From contig DODH01000053.1 of NCBI GenBank assembly GCA_003545625.1, positions 1 to 6,966 on the forward strand: 6,966 bases of DNA, given 5' to 3'. Of this stretch, positions 1-6,165 are shown piece after piece. Under the pieces are notes generated by a model. It had not been told where the DNA came from. It did not search any database and was given only the letters and a program-made list of their open reading frames with translations. Source of the stretch: Nitrospina sp. GTDB lineage: Bacteria > Nitrospinota > Nitrospinia > Nitrospinales > VA-1. The stretch's first letter is position 1. Each line of letters begins with the position of its first letter. Both the position numbers and the translations under genes were made by a program.

Positions 1-561
1 GGGCCAGTGGCCAGACAGGAACAGATAATTAAAGTCGCATCCAAGGGGATTTTGGAATGGTTTCCATCAGAAAGTATTTTGTTCTCCGGTGCTAAGGCAC
101 AGATTAAAACCAAAGTTGAACTTGCTCACGATAGTCATTTTGTAGGATGGGAAATTTCTTGTCTGGGACGACCGGCTTCGGACGAAAATTTTAGTCAGGG
201 TGAGTTAGATCAAAGGTTTGAAGTTTGGCGGGATGGCAAACCTTTGCGAATTGAGCGTCTAAAGTTAAAAGGAGGGGATCCCACTCTCAATGCAAAATGG
301 GGTTTCCTCGGATTTCCGGTGATTGGGAGTTTGGTTTGCGTGACTGATAATACAGAATTGGTGGATTCTTTGAGAAAGATAGCAAATATTTCAATTGATC
401 AAGAATTATTTTCTGTAACTCAGATGGATGGTGCTATCCTCTGTTATTTTTTGGGGAATAGTGTGGAGAGAGCTAGAAATTGTTTTATTAGTGCTTGGAA
501 AATATTACGGCAGGAAGTGATCGGTTATGAAGCAGTAGAACCACGCATTTGGAAAACTTGA
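1..561 (+). CDS. ureD: Urease accessory protein UreD (UreH), 5'-truncated
   Basis: UreD is the scaffold of the UreD-UreF-UreG complex that docks on the urease apoenzyme and helps deliver nickel and CO2 to the active site. The frame is open from base 1 to a TGA at 559-561. It gives the last 187 residues of a protein usually about 270-290 long, so roughly the first 90-100 residues lie outside the window. A GTG at 7 is in frame but is internal, not the real start. UreD hallmarks visible in the fragment are LEWFPSE (fragment residues 18-24, the family's LEWLPQE), the GR motif in ISCLGRPASDE, the RDGKPL stretch, a GFPVIGSL strand, and the conserved C-terminal PRIWKT. It is the first visible gene of the ureDABCEFG operon and ends 62 bases before ureA. 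The operon promoter is not visible, so it must lie upstream of the window. Confidence 0.93.
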   Translation, partial: GPVARQEQIIKVASKGILEWFPSESILFSGAKAQIKTKVELAHDSHFVGWEISCLGRPASDENFSQGELDQRFEVWRDGKPLRIERLKLKGGDPTLNAKWGFLGFPVIGSLVCVTDNTELVDSLRKIANISIDQELFSVTQMDGAILCYFLGNSVERARNCFISAWKILRQEVIGYEAVEPRIWKT

Positions 562-623
562 TATTACGTAAAATTATATTTTGAATATGAGCATTTTGTT
601 ATCTATGTAAAGAGAGGAAAAAG

Positions 624-926
624 ATGGAGCTTACCCCCAGGGAAAAAGACAAGTTGATGATTTTTACGGCAGGGTTATTGGCGGAAAGAAGGTTGGCTCG
701 TGGGGTGAAACTTAATTATCCTGAAGCCGTTGCCTTTATTTCAGCAGCCATCTTGGAAGCCGCGCGAGATGGAAGAAGTGTTGCTGATTTAATGAGCTAT
801 GGAACTACCCTGCTTAAACGTGAAGATGTCATGGAAGGGATTCCGGAAATGATACCTGAAGTGCAGGTGGAAGCCACTTTCCCCGATGGCACCAAGTTGG
901 TCACTGTTCACAACCCGATTCCGTAA
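624..926 (+). CDS. ureA: Urease gamma subunit UreA
   Basis: Smallest structural subunit of cytoplasmic urease, which hydrolyses urea to ammonia and carbamate. At 100 residues it has the exact usual length of a free-standing gamma subunit. Starting with [11 protein letters not shown], it shows the family blocks [11 protein letters not shown] (30-40), [11 protein letters not shown] (50-60), [21 protein letters not shown] (69-89) and the C-terminal [10 protein letters not shown]. The ATG at 624 is preceded by a good Shine-Dalgarno AGAGAGG at 611-617. Separate ureA and ureB genes are the usual bacterial arrangement, unlike the fused alpha-type subunit of Helicobacter. The 62-base gap after ureD is the longest inside the operon. 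It shows no convincing promoter, so co-transcription with ureD is likely. Confidence 0.98.
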   Translation: MELTPREKDKLMIFTAGLLAERRLARGVKLNYPEAVAFISAAILEAARDGRSVADLMSYGTTLLKREDVMEGIPEMIPEVQVEATFPDGTKLVTVHNPIP

Positions 927-928
927 AT

Positions 929-932
929 GGAG
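929..932 (+). promoter_or_regulatory. Shine-Dalgarno GGAG that fixes the ureB start
   Basis: GGAG lies 7 bases before the ATG at 940 but only 1 base before the in-frame ATG at 934. An in-frame ATG at 886 lies inside ureA and would add 18 residues unlike any UreB. The motif therefore supports 940, which gives the family's standard MIPGE N-terminus. Confidence 0.75.
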
Positions 933-939
933 AATGCAA

Positions 940-1257
940 ATGATTCCCGGTGAATTAAAAGTAAAAGAAGGAAACATTACCCTCAATAAAAATGGCAAAA
1001 CGATTCATATCATGGTTGCTAATTCTGGTGACAGACCGATTCAAGTAGGATCGCATTATCATTTTTTTGAAACGAATGACGCGTTGCAATTTGATCGCAA
1101 AAACACAAAAGGCTTCCGCCTCAATATACCTGCGGGCACGGCTATAAGATTTGAACCAGGACAAAAACGAGAAGTTGAATTAGTTGCCTATTCCGGTTCC
1201 AGGAAGGTTTATGGATTCAATGGAAAAATCATGGGACAGTTGGAGAGTGAACAATGA
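940..1257 (+). CDS. ureB: Urease beta subunit UreB
   Basis: Beta subunit of urease, which packs with UreA and UreC in the (alpha-beta-gamma)3 trimer. From the ATG at 940 it is 105 residues, within the normal range for the separate subunit. It starts with the characteristic [11 protein letters not shown]. Other family blocks are [19 protein letters not shown] (27-45), [17 protein letters not shown] and the C-terminal [22 protein letters not shown] longer reading frame begins at 886 within ureA, but its extra N-terminal residues look like out-of-frame ureA sequence. The GGAG at 929-932 supports 940. The gene begins 13 bases after the ureA stop and its TGA overlaps the ureC ATG (ATGA at 1254-1257), which suggests translational coupling between the beta and alpha subunits. 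Confidence 0.97.
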   Translation: MIPGELKVKEGNITLNKNGKTIHIMVANSGDRPIQVGSHYHFFETNDALQFDRKNTKGFRLNIPAGTAIRFEPGQKREVELVAYSGSRKVYGFNGKIMGQLESEQ

Positions 1258-2957
1258 GTGAGATTAGTAGACGAGCTTATGCAGATATGTATGGACCTAC
1301 TACGGGAGATCGCGTACGCCTAGGGGATACAGAGCTGTGGATTGAAGTGGAACAGGATAAAACTTCTTATGGAGAGGAAGTCAAGTTTGGAGGCGGCAAG
1401 GTTATTCGGGATGGGATGGGACAGAGCCAGAGAACTTCTAAAGAATCGGTGGATGTTGTAATTACAAATGCTTTGATACTCGATCATTGGGGCATCGTCA
1501 AGGCTGACATTGGAATTAAATCCGGTCGGATTGTCGGAATTGGAAAAGCCGGGAACCCTGACATACAATCTGATGTTGACATCATTATCGGCCCTGGAAC
1601 AGAAGCCATTGCAGGAGAAGGATTCATAACCACTGCTGGTGCCCTAGATGCTCATATCCATTTCATTTGCCCACAACAGGTGGATGAAGCACTCATGTCT
1701 GGAGTTACAACCATGCTGGGTGGTGGAACTGGACCGGCTGCGGGTACCAATGCGACAACCTGCACACCGGGGCCTTGGAATATTCAGCGCATGTATCAGG
1801 CGGTAGAAGAATTGCCAATGAATTTCGGATTTATGGGTAAGGGTAATGCCAGTCTACCTGCCCCTCTTGAAGAGCAAGTCCTTGCAGGTGCTATGGGTTT
1901 GAAGTTACACGAAGACTGGGGGACGACCCCCGCATCGATCGATAATTGTTTGACGGTTGCAGATAATTTTGATGTGCAAGTTGCCATTCATACCGACACT
2001 TTGAATGAATCCGGATTTGTTGAAAATACTTTAGCAGCGTTTAAGGACCGGGCGATTCATACTTATCATACCGAAGGAGCCGGTGGTGGACATGCTCCGG
2101 ATATCATTAAAGCCTGCGGCGTGGCAAATGTATTGCCTTCATCCACAAACCCTACTCGCCCTTATACGGTTAATACTATTGATGAACATTTGGACATGCT
2201 TATGGTATGTCACCATCTGGACCCAAAAATTCCTGAAGACGTCGCGTTCGCTGAATCGCGTATAAGGCGTGAGACCATTGCTGCCGAAGATATTCTTCAC
2301 GATTTGGGAGCCTTTAGTATGATCGCTTCTGACTCTCAGGCTATGGGACGAATTGGAGAAGTGATCTGCCGAACTTGGCAAACCGCTCATAAAATGAAAG
2401 TGCAACGAGGACCGTTAAGTCCGGACACTTTCGACAACGATAATTTTCGCGTCAAGCGTTATATAGCCAAGTACACGATCAACCCAGCCATTACCCATGG
2501 AATTAGCCACGAGGTAGGCTCCATCGAAGTGGGCAAGCTGGCGGATATTGTTTTGTGGAAACCAGCATTTTTTGGGGCCAAACCGGCTCTGATTATTAAA
2601 GGCGGGATGATTGTGGCGGCTGCCATGGGAGATCCGAATGCTTCGATTCCAACGCCACAACCCGTGCACTATCGTCTGATGTTTGGAGCACTTGGAGGAG
2701 CGCGGAGTGAAACCAGCGTGAGTTTTGTATCCAAAGCGGCTTATGAAGATGGCATGGGCGAAAAACTTCGATTGAATAAACGGCTGGTTTCAGTCCGCAA
2801 TACCCGCAGGATTACCAAAAATGACCTTATTCATAATAACTATCTTCCAAAAATAGAAGTAGATTCGCAAACTTATGAGGTACGTGCTGATGGTGAACTC
2901 TTAACTTGTGAGCCAGCTATAGAATTGCCTCTGGCGCAACGTTATTTTCTTTTTTAG
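1254..2957 (+). CDS. ureC: Urease alpha (catalytic) subunit UreC
   Basis: Catalytic subunit of urease, an amidohydrolase-fold enzyme with a di-nickel centre. It has 567 residues, the typical length. Every residue known from the Klebsiella enzyme falls at the same number: nickel ligands H134 and H136 (in [11 protein letters not shown]), the carbamylated bridging K217 and substrate-contacting H219 (GLKLHEDWG), H246 (AIHTDTLNE), H272 ([13 protein letters not shown]) and D360 (ASDSQAMGR). The mobile-flap C319 and general acid H320 (MVCHH) and R336 are also present. The N-terminus [21 protein letters not shown] and the C-terminal QRYFLF are complete. No frameshift or missing catalytic residue is seen, so an active enzyme is expected. 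One small oddity is GALDAH before the first nickel histidine, where GGIDTH or GGIDSH is commoner. Its ATG overlaps the ureB stop by four bases. Confidence 0.99.
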   Translation: MSEISRRAYADMYGPTTGDRVRLGDTELWIEVEQDKTSYGEEVKFGGGKVIRDGMGQSQRTSKESVDVVITNALILDHWGIVKADIGIKSGRIVGIGKAGNPDIQSDVDIIIGPGTEAIAGEGFITTAGALDAHIHFICPQQVDEALMSGVTTMLGGGTGPAAGTNATTCTPGPWNIQRMYQAVEELPMNFGFMGKGNASLPAPLEEQVLAGAMGLKLHEDWGTTPASIDNCLTVADNFDVQVAIHTDTLNESGFVENTLAAFKDRAIHTYHTEGAGGGHAPDIIKACGVANVLPSSTNPTRPYTVNTIDEHLDMLMVCHHLDPKIPEDVAFAESRIRRETIAAEDILHDLGAFSMIASDSQAMGRIGEVICRTWQTAHKMKVQRGPLSPDTFDNDNFRVKRYIAKYTINPAITHGISHEVGSIEVGKLADIVLWKPAFFGAKPALIIKGGMIVAAAMGDPNASIPTPQPVHYRLMFGALGGARSETSVSFVSKAAYEDGMGEKLRLNKRLVSVRNTRRITKNDLIHNNYLPKIEVDSQTYEVRADGELLTCEPAIELPLAQRYFLF

Positions 2958-2972
2958 TGGAAATCCAATTAA

Positions 2973-3431
2973 ATGTTGAAAATCACAGAAAAACTGGGAA
3001 TCCCTGCCACACCCTCTGTAAGCCTGACCTTGCCATTTGAAAAAAGGCAAAAGAGTCGTTTGCGGGTTTCTTTGAATGATAAGCAGGAGGCAGCTTTGAT
3101 GTTGGAACGTGGAAGCATTTTGCGCCATGGTGATTTATTGCGGGCGGAAAATGGTTTGATTGTCGAGGTTCGTGCTGCCAATGAAGAGGTTGCTGTTATT
3201 TCTACAAAGGACTCTTTTCTTTTGGCTCGAGCCTGTTACCACCTGGGAAACCGGCACGTTCCACTTCAAATAGAGGAAAACTGTTTGCGCTTTCAAAGAG
3301 ACCATGTATTGGAAGAAATGGTTCAATCTCTGGGACTTGCTGTGAAACACGAATTGTCCCCCTTTGAACCAGAAGGAGGAGCCTATGGCGGGCACTCCAG
3401 TCATTCGCATTCTCATCCTGGCGAAGCATAG
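2973..3431 (+). CDS. ureE: Urease nickel metallochaperone UreE
   Basis: Cytoplasmic nickel-binding chaperone that hands nickel to UreG and the UreDF-apourease complex. It has 152 residues. The N-terminal domain contains the peptide-binding-type stretch around SLNDKQEAALMLERGSILRHGDLL (33-56). The metal-binding domain carries ARACYHLGNRHVPLQI (85-100) with H90 and H95, the latter matching the interface nickel-binding histidine of the family, followed by DHVLEEMVQSLGL (110-122) with H111. The C-terminus ends in a short histidine-rich tail with H141, H144, H146 and H148, a common extra nickel-binding or storage segment in UreE. The gene starts 15 bases after the ureC stop. Its Shine-Dalgarno is weak (GGAA at 2959-2962), so translation may depend partly on coupling to ureC. 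Confidence 0.97.
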   Translation: MLKITEKLGIPATPSVSLTLPFEKRQKSRLRVSLNDKQEAALMLERGSILRHGDLLRAENGLIVEVRAANEEVAVISTKDSFLLARACYHLGNRHVPLQIEENCLRFQRDHVLEEMVQSLGLAVKHELSPFEPEGGAYGGHSSHSHSHPGEA

Positions 3432-3438
3432 GTAACAA

Positions 3439-4119
3439 ATGAACTCTGATCGGCCCAGAGAAACGTTACGCTTGATGCAATTGTGCAGCCCTATGCTCCC
3501 TGTTGGAGCTTACGCTTATTCACAAGGTTTGGAATTTGCGGTTTCGTCCGATTGGATAAAAGATGAAAACACAACTTCAATGTGGGTTCAGGGAATCCTG
3601 GTGAATGCTTTGGCAAACCTGGATGTGCCGGTGCTATCCCGCTTGCACAAAGCATGGTCGATCAATGACAATAAAAATGTTCTCTATTGGAATGATTATT
3701 TATTTGCCAGTCGTGATTCAAGAGAGCTTCAGGCAGAAGAGCAACAGATGGCTCAAGCTTTGTCGCGTTTGTTGGGAGATTTAGGCATTTCAGAGGCGGT
3801 TGAGTGGAGCAAAAACTCCAGAGCATGTTTTTTAACCCTGTTTTCTTTAGGAACAGCGCATTGGAAAATACCGGTTAATGATGCTTCCTGGGGATATTTA
3901 TGGATGTGGGCAGAAAATCAAGTGCTTGCGGCAATCAAGCTGGTTCCTATAGGACAAACCAGCGGCCAGAAAATATTGTCTTCAGCTATAGAAATTATCC
4001 CTGCACTGGTTTCAAAAGGTTTAGCCTTGAAAGATGAAGACATCGGTTATACCGCTCCCGGCCAGGGTATAGCCAGTGCCCTTCATGAAACCCAATACAC
4101 CCGGTTATTTCGATCTTGA
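3439..4119 (+). CDS. ureF: Urease accessory protein UreF
   Basis: Mostly helical urease maturation factor. It bridges UreD and the GTPase UreG and is thought to gate GTP hydrolysis so that nickel is delivered only to the correct apoenzyme. It has 226 residues, a normal length. Recognised blocks are LMQLCSPMLPVGAYAYSQGLE (12-32), the SRELQAEEQQM helix (94-104) and the conserved C-terminal HETQYTRLFRS (216-226) used for UreG contacts. The ATG at 3439 is 7 bases after the ureE stop. An AGG motif at 3430-3432 overlaps that stop and serves as the likely ribosome binding site. It is complete, with no sign of disruption. Confidence 0.97.
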   Translation: MNSDRPRETLRLMQLCSPMLPVGAYAYSQGLEFAVSSDWIKDENTTSMWVQGILVNALANLDVPVLSRLHKAWSINDNKNVLYWNDYLFASRDSRELQAEEQQMAQALSRLLGDLGISEAVEWSKNSRACFLTLFSLGTAHWKIPVNDASWGYLWMWAENQVLAAIKLVPIGQTSGQKILSSAIEIIPALVSKGLALKDEDIGYTAPGQGIASALHETQYTRLFRS

Positions 4120-4131
4120 AAATCCGGAAAA

Positions 4132-4746
4132 ATGAATATGACAAATAAACAGGTATTGCGTGTGGGAATTGGCGGGCCGGTAGGTTCTGGAAAAACGGCT
4201 TTGGTCAACGTCTTATGCAAACAAATGAGAGGTAAGTATCAAATTGCCGTTGTGACTAACGATATTTATACCAAAGAGGATGCCCAGTTCTTGATCCGAA
4301 ATGAAGCTTTGGAAGCAGGACGAATCATGGGCGTGGAAACAGGAGGGTGTCCGCATACCGCTATTCGTGAAGATGCCTCCATAAATTTGTCCGCAATCGA
4401 TGATCTGTGCCATAAATATCCAAGCTTGGATATGATCTTTGTGGAAAGTGGAGGTGATAATCTTGCTGCTACGTTTAGCCCCGAACTCTCGGACTTGACT
4501 ATTTATGTGATCGATGTGGCCGCCGGGGATAAAATTCCCCGTAAAGGAGGTCCAGGTATAACCAAGTCCGATTTACTGGTTATCAACAAAATTGACCTTG
4601 CTCCTCATGTGGGTGCTTCCTTGGAAATAATGGAGCGTGATGCTAAAAAGATGCGCGGTGAAAAACCTTTTACCTTTACTAATTTAAAAGATGGCATTGG
4701 AACGGATCAGATAGAAAGGTTTATTATTAATCAGGGATTATTGTGA
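4132..4746 (+). CDS. ureG: Urease accessory GTPase UreG
   Basis: SIMIBI-class GTPase, related to HypB, that powers nickel insertion into urease. Its GTP-dependent dimer carries nickel from UreE to the UreDF complex. It has 204 residues, a typical length. Motifs in order are the P-loop GGPVGSGKT (14-22), the metal-binding CPH (73-75) in [14 protein letters not shown], the switch-region ESGGDN (105-110), [17 protein letters not shown] (126-142) and the guanine-specificity NKID (152-155). Two in-frame ATGs lie close together. The one at 4132 sits only 2 bases after GGAA (4126-4129), while the one at 4138 is 8 bases after it and so is better spaced for ribosome binding. The true protein may be two residues shorter. 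It starts 12 bases after ureF and is the last classical urease gene here. Confidence 0.98.
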   Translation: MNMTNKQVLRVGIGGPVGSGKTALVNVLCKQMRGKYQIAVVTNDIYTKEDAQFLIRNEALEAGRIMGVETGGCPHTAIREDASINLSAIDDLCHKYPSLDMIFVESGGDNLAATFSPELSDLTIYVIDVAAGDKIPRKGGPGITKSDLLVINKIDLAPHVGASLEIMERDAKKMRGEKPFTFTNLKDGIGTDQIERFIINQGLL

Positions 4747-4782
4747 ACCTCATTCCAATCCCTTAAAAGCATTGTCAAAAAT

Positions 4783-5556
4783 ATGGATTTAATTCGCCGA
4801 TATTTAAAAGTAATGATGTTATTGCTTTTTTTTGTTCCTTTTGTTTTTGGGGTCGCGGAAGGTGCAGATTTAGGAAAAAATGATATTAAGGTCCGTCTCA
4901 GCTATAAATCGAAACTGCATGGAAATTTTAATGTCGAGAAATTCAAATTAAATCACCCTATAAAAATTTCACATCGAGAAATTATTAACCATCTGGTTTC
5001 GCTCAGGTACAAGGGAACATTTTTGGGGAACAAGGAAGAGCCGGTCTTTTCCAAACCTGAAATTAAAAAATTGGCTCCGGTGCTTATGAAAGCGTTTGCA
5101 GGCGTAAATCCGGATAAAATTATTCATATTGAATTAAAGAGCAAAGGCGGAATTACATCTGGCGATATTTTTTCTTTCAAAAAATATTTGAACTGGCGTT
5201 TCGATTCAATTCGCGGGGAGACTTTTTTTCAAAGAAATGATGTCCGCGAGTGGAATGTTTTTGCTTGGAAAATGATACCCCAGGAAGGCCAGCTTTATTT
5301 CAAATCGGGCGCTGAAAAAGGCAAGCGCATACGGAAAAACTGGATCGTCGCAAACCTACAAATTCCTGTTTCAGAACAAAAGAGTGTGGAAAACGGTGAG
5401 TCCTCTGAAAGCTTTGAAAAAGATTCTTCAAACAAAAAATTCAACCCGGAATTGGAGAAAAAGCTAGAGCATCTGAAATATCTTCATGAAAAAAAACTCC
5501 TAGACGATGAAGAGTATAAAACCCAACAAAATAAACTTTTCGATGAGTTGCTTTAA
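4783..5556 (+). CDS. Exported protein of unknown function with a C-terminal SHOCT-like segment
   Basis: I do not recognise the main body of this 257-residue protein. The N-terminus looks like a Sec signal peptide: a basic MDLIRRYLK, a hydrophobic core at about 10-23, and probable cleavage after A25 or A28. There is no lipobox cysteine. Residues 30-195 are a lysine-rich, soluble-looking domain with mixed strands and helices (for example FSKPEIKKLAPVLMKAFAGV, 89-108). A hydrophilic Ser/Glu/Lys linker follows at about 196-222. Residues 223-257, with LEHLKYLHEKKLLDDEEY, match the pattern of SHOCT domains (L..L..L...K.L.DEEY...K..L), which are short C-terminal helices of uncertain role, often thought to mediate oligomerisation or targeting. 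The gene starts 36 bases after ureG in the same direction, so it may be read through from the urease operon. No clear Shine-Dalgarno precedes the ATG at 4783; an in-frame ATG at 4813 falls inside the signal peptide. A periplasmic or envelope role is inferred. Confidence 0.75.
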   Translation: MDLIRRYLKVMMLLLFFVPFVFGVAEGADLGKNDIKVRLSYKSKLHGNFNVEKFKLNHPIKISHREIINHLVSLRYKGTFLGNKEEPVFSKPEIKKLAPVLMKAFAGVNPDKIIHIELKSKGGITSGDIFSFKKYLNWRFDSIRGETFFQRNDVREWNVFAWKMIPQEGQLYFKSGAEKGKRIRKNWIVANLQIPVSEQKSVENGESSESFEKDSSNKKFNPELEKKLEHLKYLHEKKLLDDEEYKTQQNKLFDELL

Positions 5557-5686
5557 ATGGATTATCTTTTCTGATTTACGTGCAGAACAAAAGCAAAATT
5601 TTAAACTTTGAAACCTTCCTCCTTCATACAGCTTGTGAAACCATTTGAAGACAATTTGCATTGCAAGATATAAGCGCAACTTTTCT

Positions 5687-5788
5687 GCATTACCCTCTCC
5701 TCAAGCCTAAAAATTAAGCATTATAAAAATTTTATGCTGAAATATGGGGCATTATTGATCTGAGAATCAACGCTTCAATTAAGCATTA
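5687..5788 (+). repeat. Helically phased GCATTA repeats, possible activator binding sites
   Basis: GCATTA occurs at 5687-5692, 5718-5723, 5749-5754 and 5783-5788, so start-to-start distances are 31, 31 and 34 bases, close to three helical turns. A degenerate GCATTG at 5658-5663 extends the series by 29 bases. The second and fourth copies share a longer match, AATTAAGCATTA (5712-5723 and 5777-5788). The array ends about 48 bases before the sigma-54 -24/-12 element, in the zone where enhancer-binding activators of sigma-54 promoters usually bind. The repeats are visible in the sequence; their role as activator sites is inferred. The motif does not resemble the NtrC consensus. Confidence 0.5.
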
Positions 5789-5835
5789 ACTACACAGAGC
5801 AGGGCCAATTGACACCTTGTTCGGAATTTATCAAA

Positions 5836-5851
5836 AGGCACGGGTCTTGCT
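5836..5851 (+). promoter_or_regulatory. Sigma-54 (RpoN) -24/-12 promoter
   Basis: The sequence AGGCACGGGTCTTGCT matches the sigma-54 consensus TGGCACG-N4-TTGCW at every defined position except the first base. The invariant GG (5837-5838) and GC (5849-5850) are separated by exactly 10 bases, as required. Transcription would start near 5862, going rightward, about 46 bases before the small ORF at 5908 and about 300 bases before the porin gene. Sigma-54 promoters need an ATP-driven enhancer-binding protein, and the phased GCATTA repeats upstream are candidate sites for one. No rpoN or activator gene is in the window. Confidence 0.7.
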
Positions 5852-5892
5852 GGATAAAGCCCGATTGTTAAATTGACACGGATGGTTGGTTT

Positions 5893-5900
5893 GGGGGAGG
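5893..5900 (+). promoter_or_regulatory. Shine-Dalgarno supporting the TTG start of the small ORF
   Basis: GGGGGAGG lies 7 bases before the TTG at 5908. This is the best ribosome binding site for that frame. The first in-frame ATG (5929) has only a poorly spaced GGTGA (5911-5915) upstream, so TTG initiation is preferred. Confidence 0.5.
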
Positions 5901-5907
5901 GCCTAGC

Positions 5908-6066
5908 TTGGGTGAACTGATCAAACTTATGAAGAAGTTATCACAAAGCCTGTTTACCGGTAGGTTAACCATAGATTTTCATAAGGGAAGTGTTGGTAAA
6001 GGTCAGGTGACCAGAACAATAAAAACTACTGATTTTGATAATTTTGAAATAAAAGTTTGTTTTTGA
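5908..6066 (+). CDS. Small basic protein of 52 residues, unknown function
   Basis: A short open frame runs from a TTG at 5908, preceded by GGGGGAGG, to a TGA at 6064-6066. The frame is open back to 5872. The product reads like a real protein. It has an amphipathic N-terminal helix (GELIKLMKKLSQSLF, 2-16), then a strand-turn-strand part with GRLTIDFHKGSVGKGQ (18-33) and an alternating C-terminal strand (FEIKVCF, 46-52). It contains seven lysines and two arginines, and no signal peptide or membrane segment is seen. The helix, then strand, then charged-glycine-turn layout is reminiscent of small YezD/DUF2292-type proteins, but this is a resemblance of pattern, not a recognised homology. It lies directly downstream of the sigma-54 promoter and 99 bases before the porin gene, so co-expression with the porin is likely. 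It could also be a chance ORF or a remnant of a longer gene. Confidence 0.45.
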   Translation: MGELIKLMKKLSQSLFTGRLTIDFHKGSVGKGQVTRTIKTTDFDNFEIKVCF

Positions 6067-6153
6067 AGGCGATAATATGGTAATGGTTATTCTAGTGGAC
6101 CATCGCTGTGCGAAGCCATCATAATCCGCTTAATTTTAAATAGATGGAATAAT

Positions 6154-6160
6154 AGGAGGT
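6154..6160 (+). promoter_or_regulatory. Strong Shine-Dalgarno of the porin gene
   Basis: AGGAGGT is a full anti-16S match and lies 5 bases before the ATG at 6166. It is the strongest ribosome binding site in the window and fixes the porin start, consistent with high expression of an outer-membrane protein. Confidence 0.85.
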
Positions 6161-6165
6161 GTCGG

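Larger units (their letters stand above)
5557..5907 (+). other. Gene-free stretch, probable regulatory region
   Basis: I see no tRNA, convincing ORF or strong factor-independent terminator here. The stretch contains the GCATTA repeat array, a near-perfect sigma-54 promoter and a purine-rich ribosome binding site, each listed separately. A weak AT-rich inverted repeat, AGCAT/ATGCT with a 12-base interior, lies at 5717-5738. It lacks a GC stem and a T-run, so it is not called a terminator. A nine-base direct repeat AATTGACAC occurs at 5807-5815 and 5871-5879. The end of the transcript from the urease side is not identifiable. Confidence 0.6.

Noticed and set aside
581..609. Possible sigma-70 promoter (TTGAAT, then TATGTA) between ureD and ureA
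   Set aside because: The -10 match is poor, and the start would fall inside the ureA ribosome binding site. An internal promoter is not needed in this compact operon.
886..939. Upstream extension of ureB starting at an ATG inside ureA
   Set aside because: The extra 18 residues are out-of-frame ureA sequence. UreB proteins begin MIPGE, and the GGAG at 929-932 fits the ATG at 940.
1320..2669. Several minus-strand open frames opposite ureC
   Set aside because: They are antisense shadows of a highly conserved coding gene, with no protein-like features of their own.
4741..4769. Possible promoter TTGTGA-N17-TAAAAG before the SHOCT-type gene
   Set aside because: Each box matches only about four of six consensus bases, which is common by chance in AT-rich DNA, and the leader would be only a few bases long.
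5717..5738. Inverted repeat AGCAT...ATGCT as a terminator
   Set aside because: Only five paired bases, an AT-only interior and no T-run after the stem. The left arm is also part of the GCATTA array.
5557..6165. CRISPR array, IS element or tRNA in the gene-poor stretch
   Set aside because: No repeats of CRISPR length, no terminal inverted repeats or transposase frame, and no cloverleaf with T-arm consensus seen. The short GCATTA repeats are too small for CRISPR.
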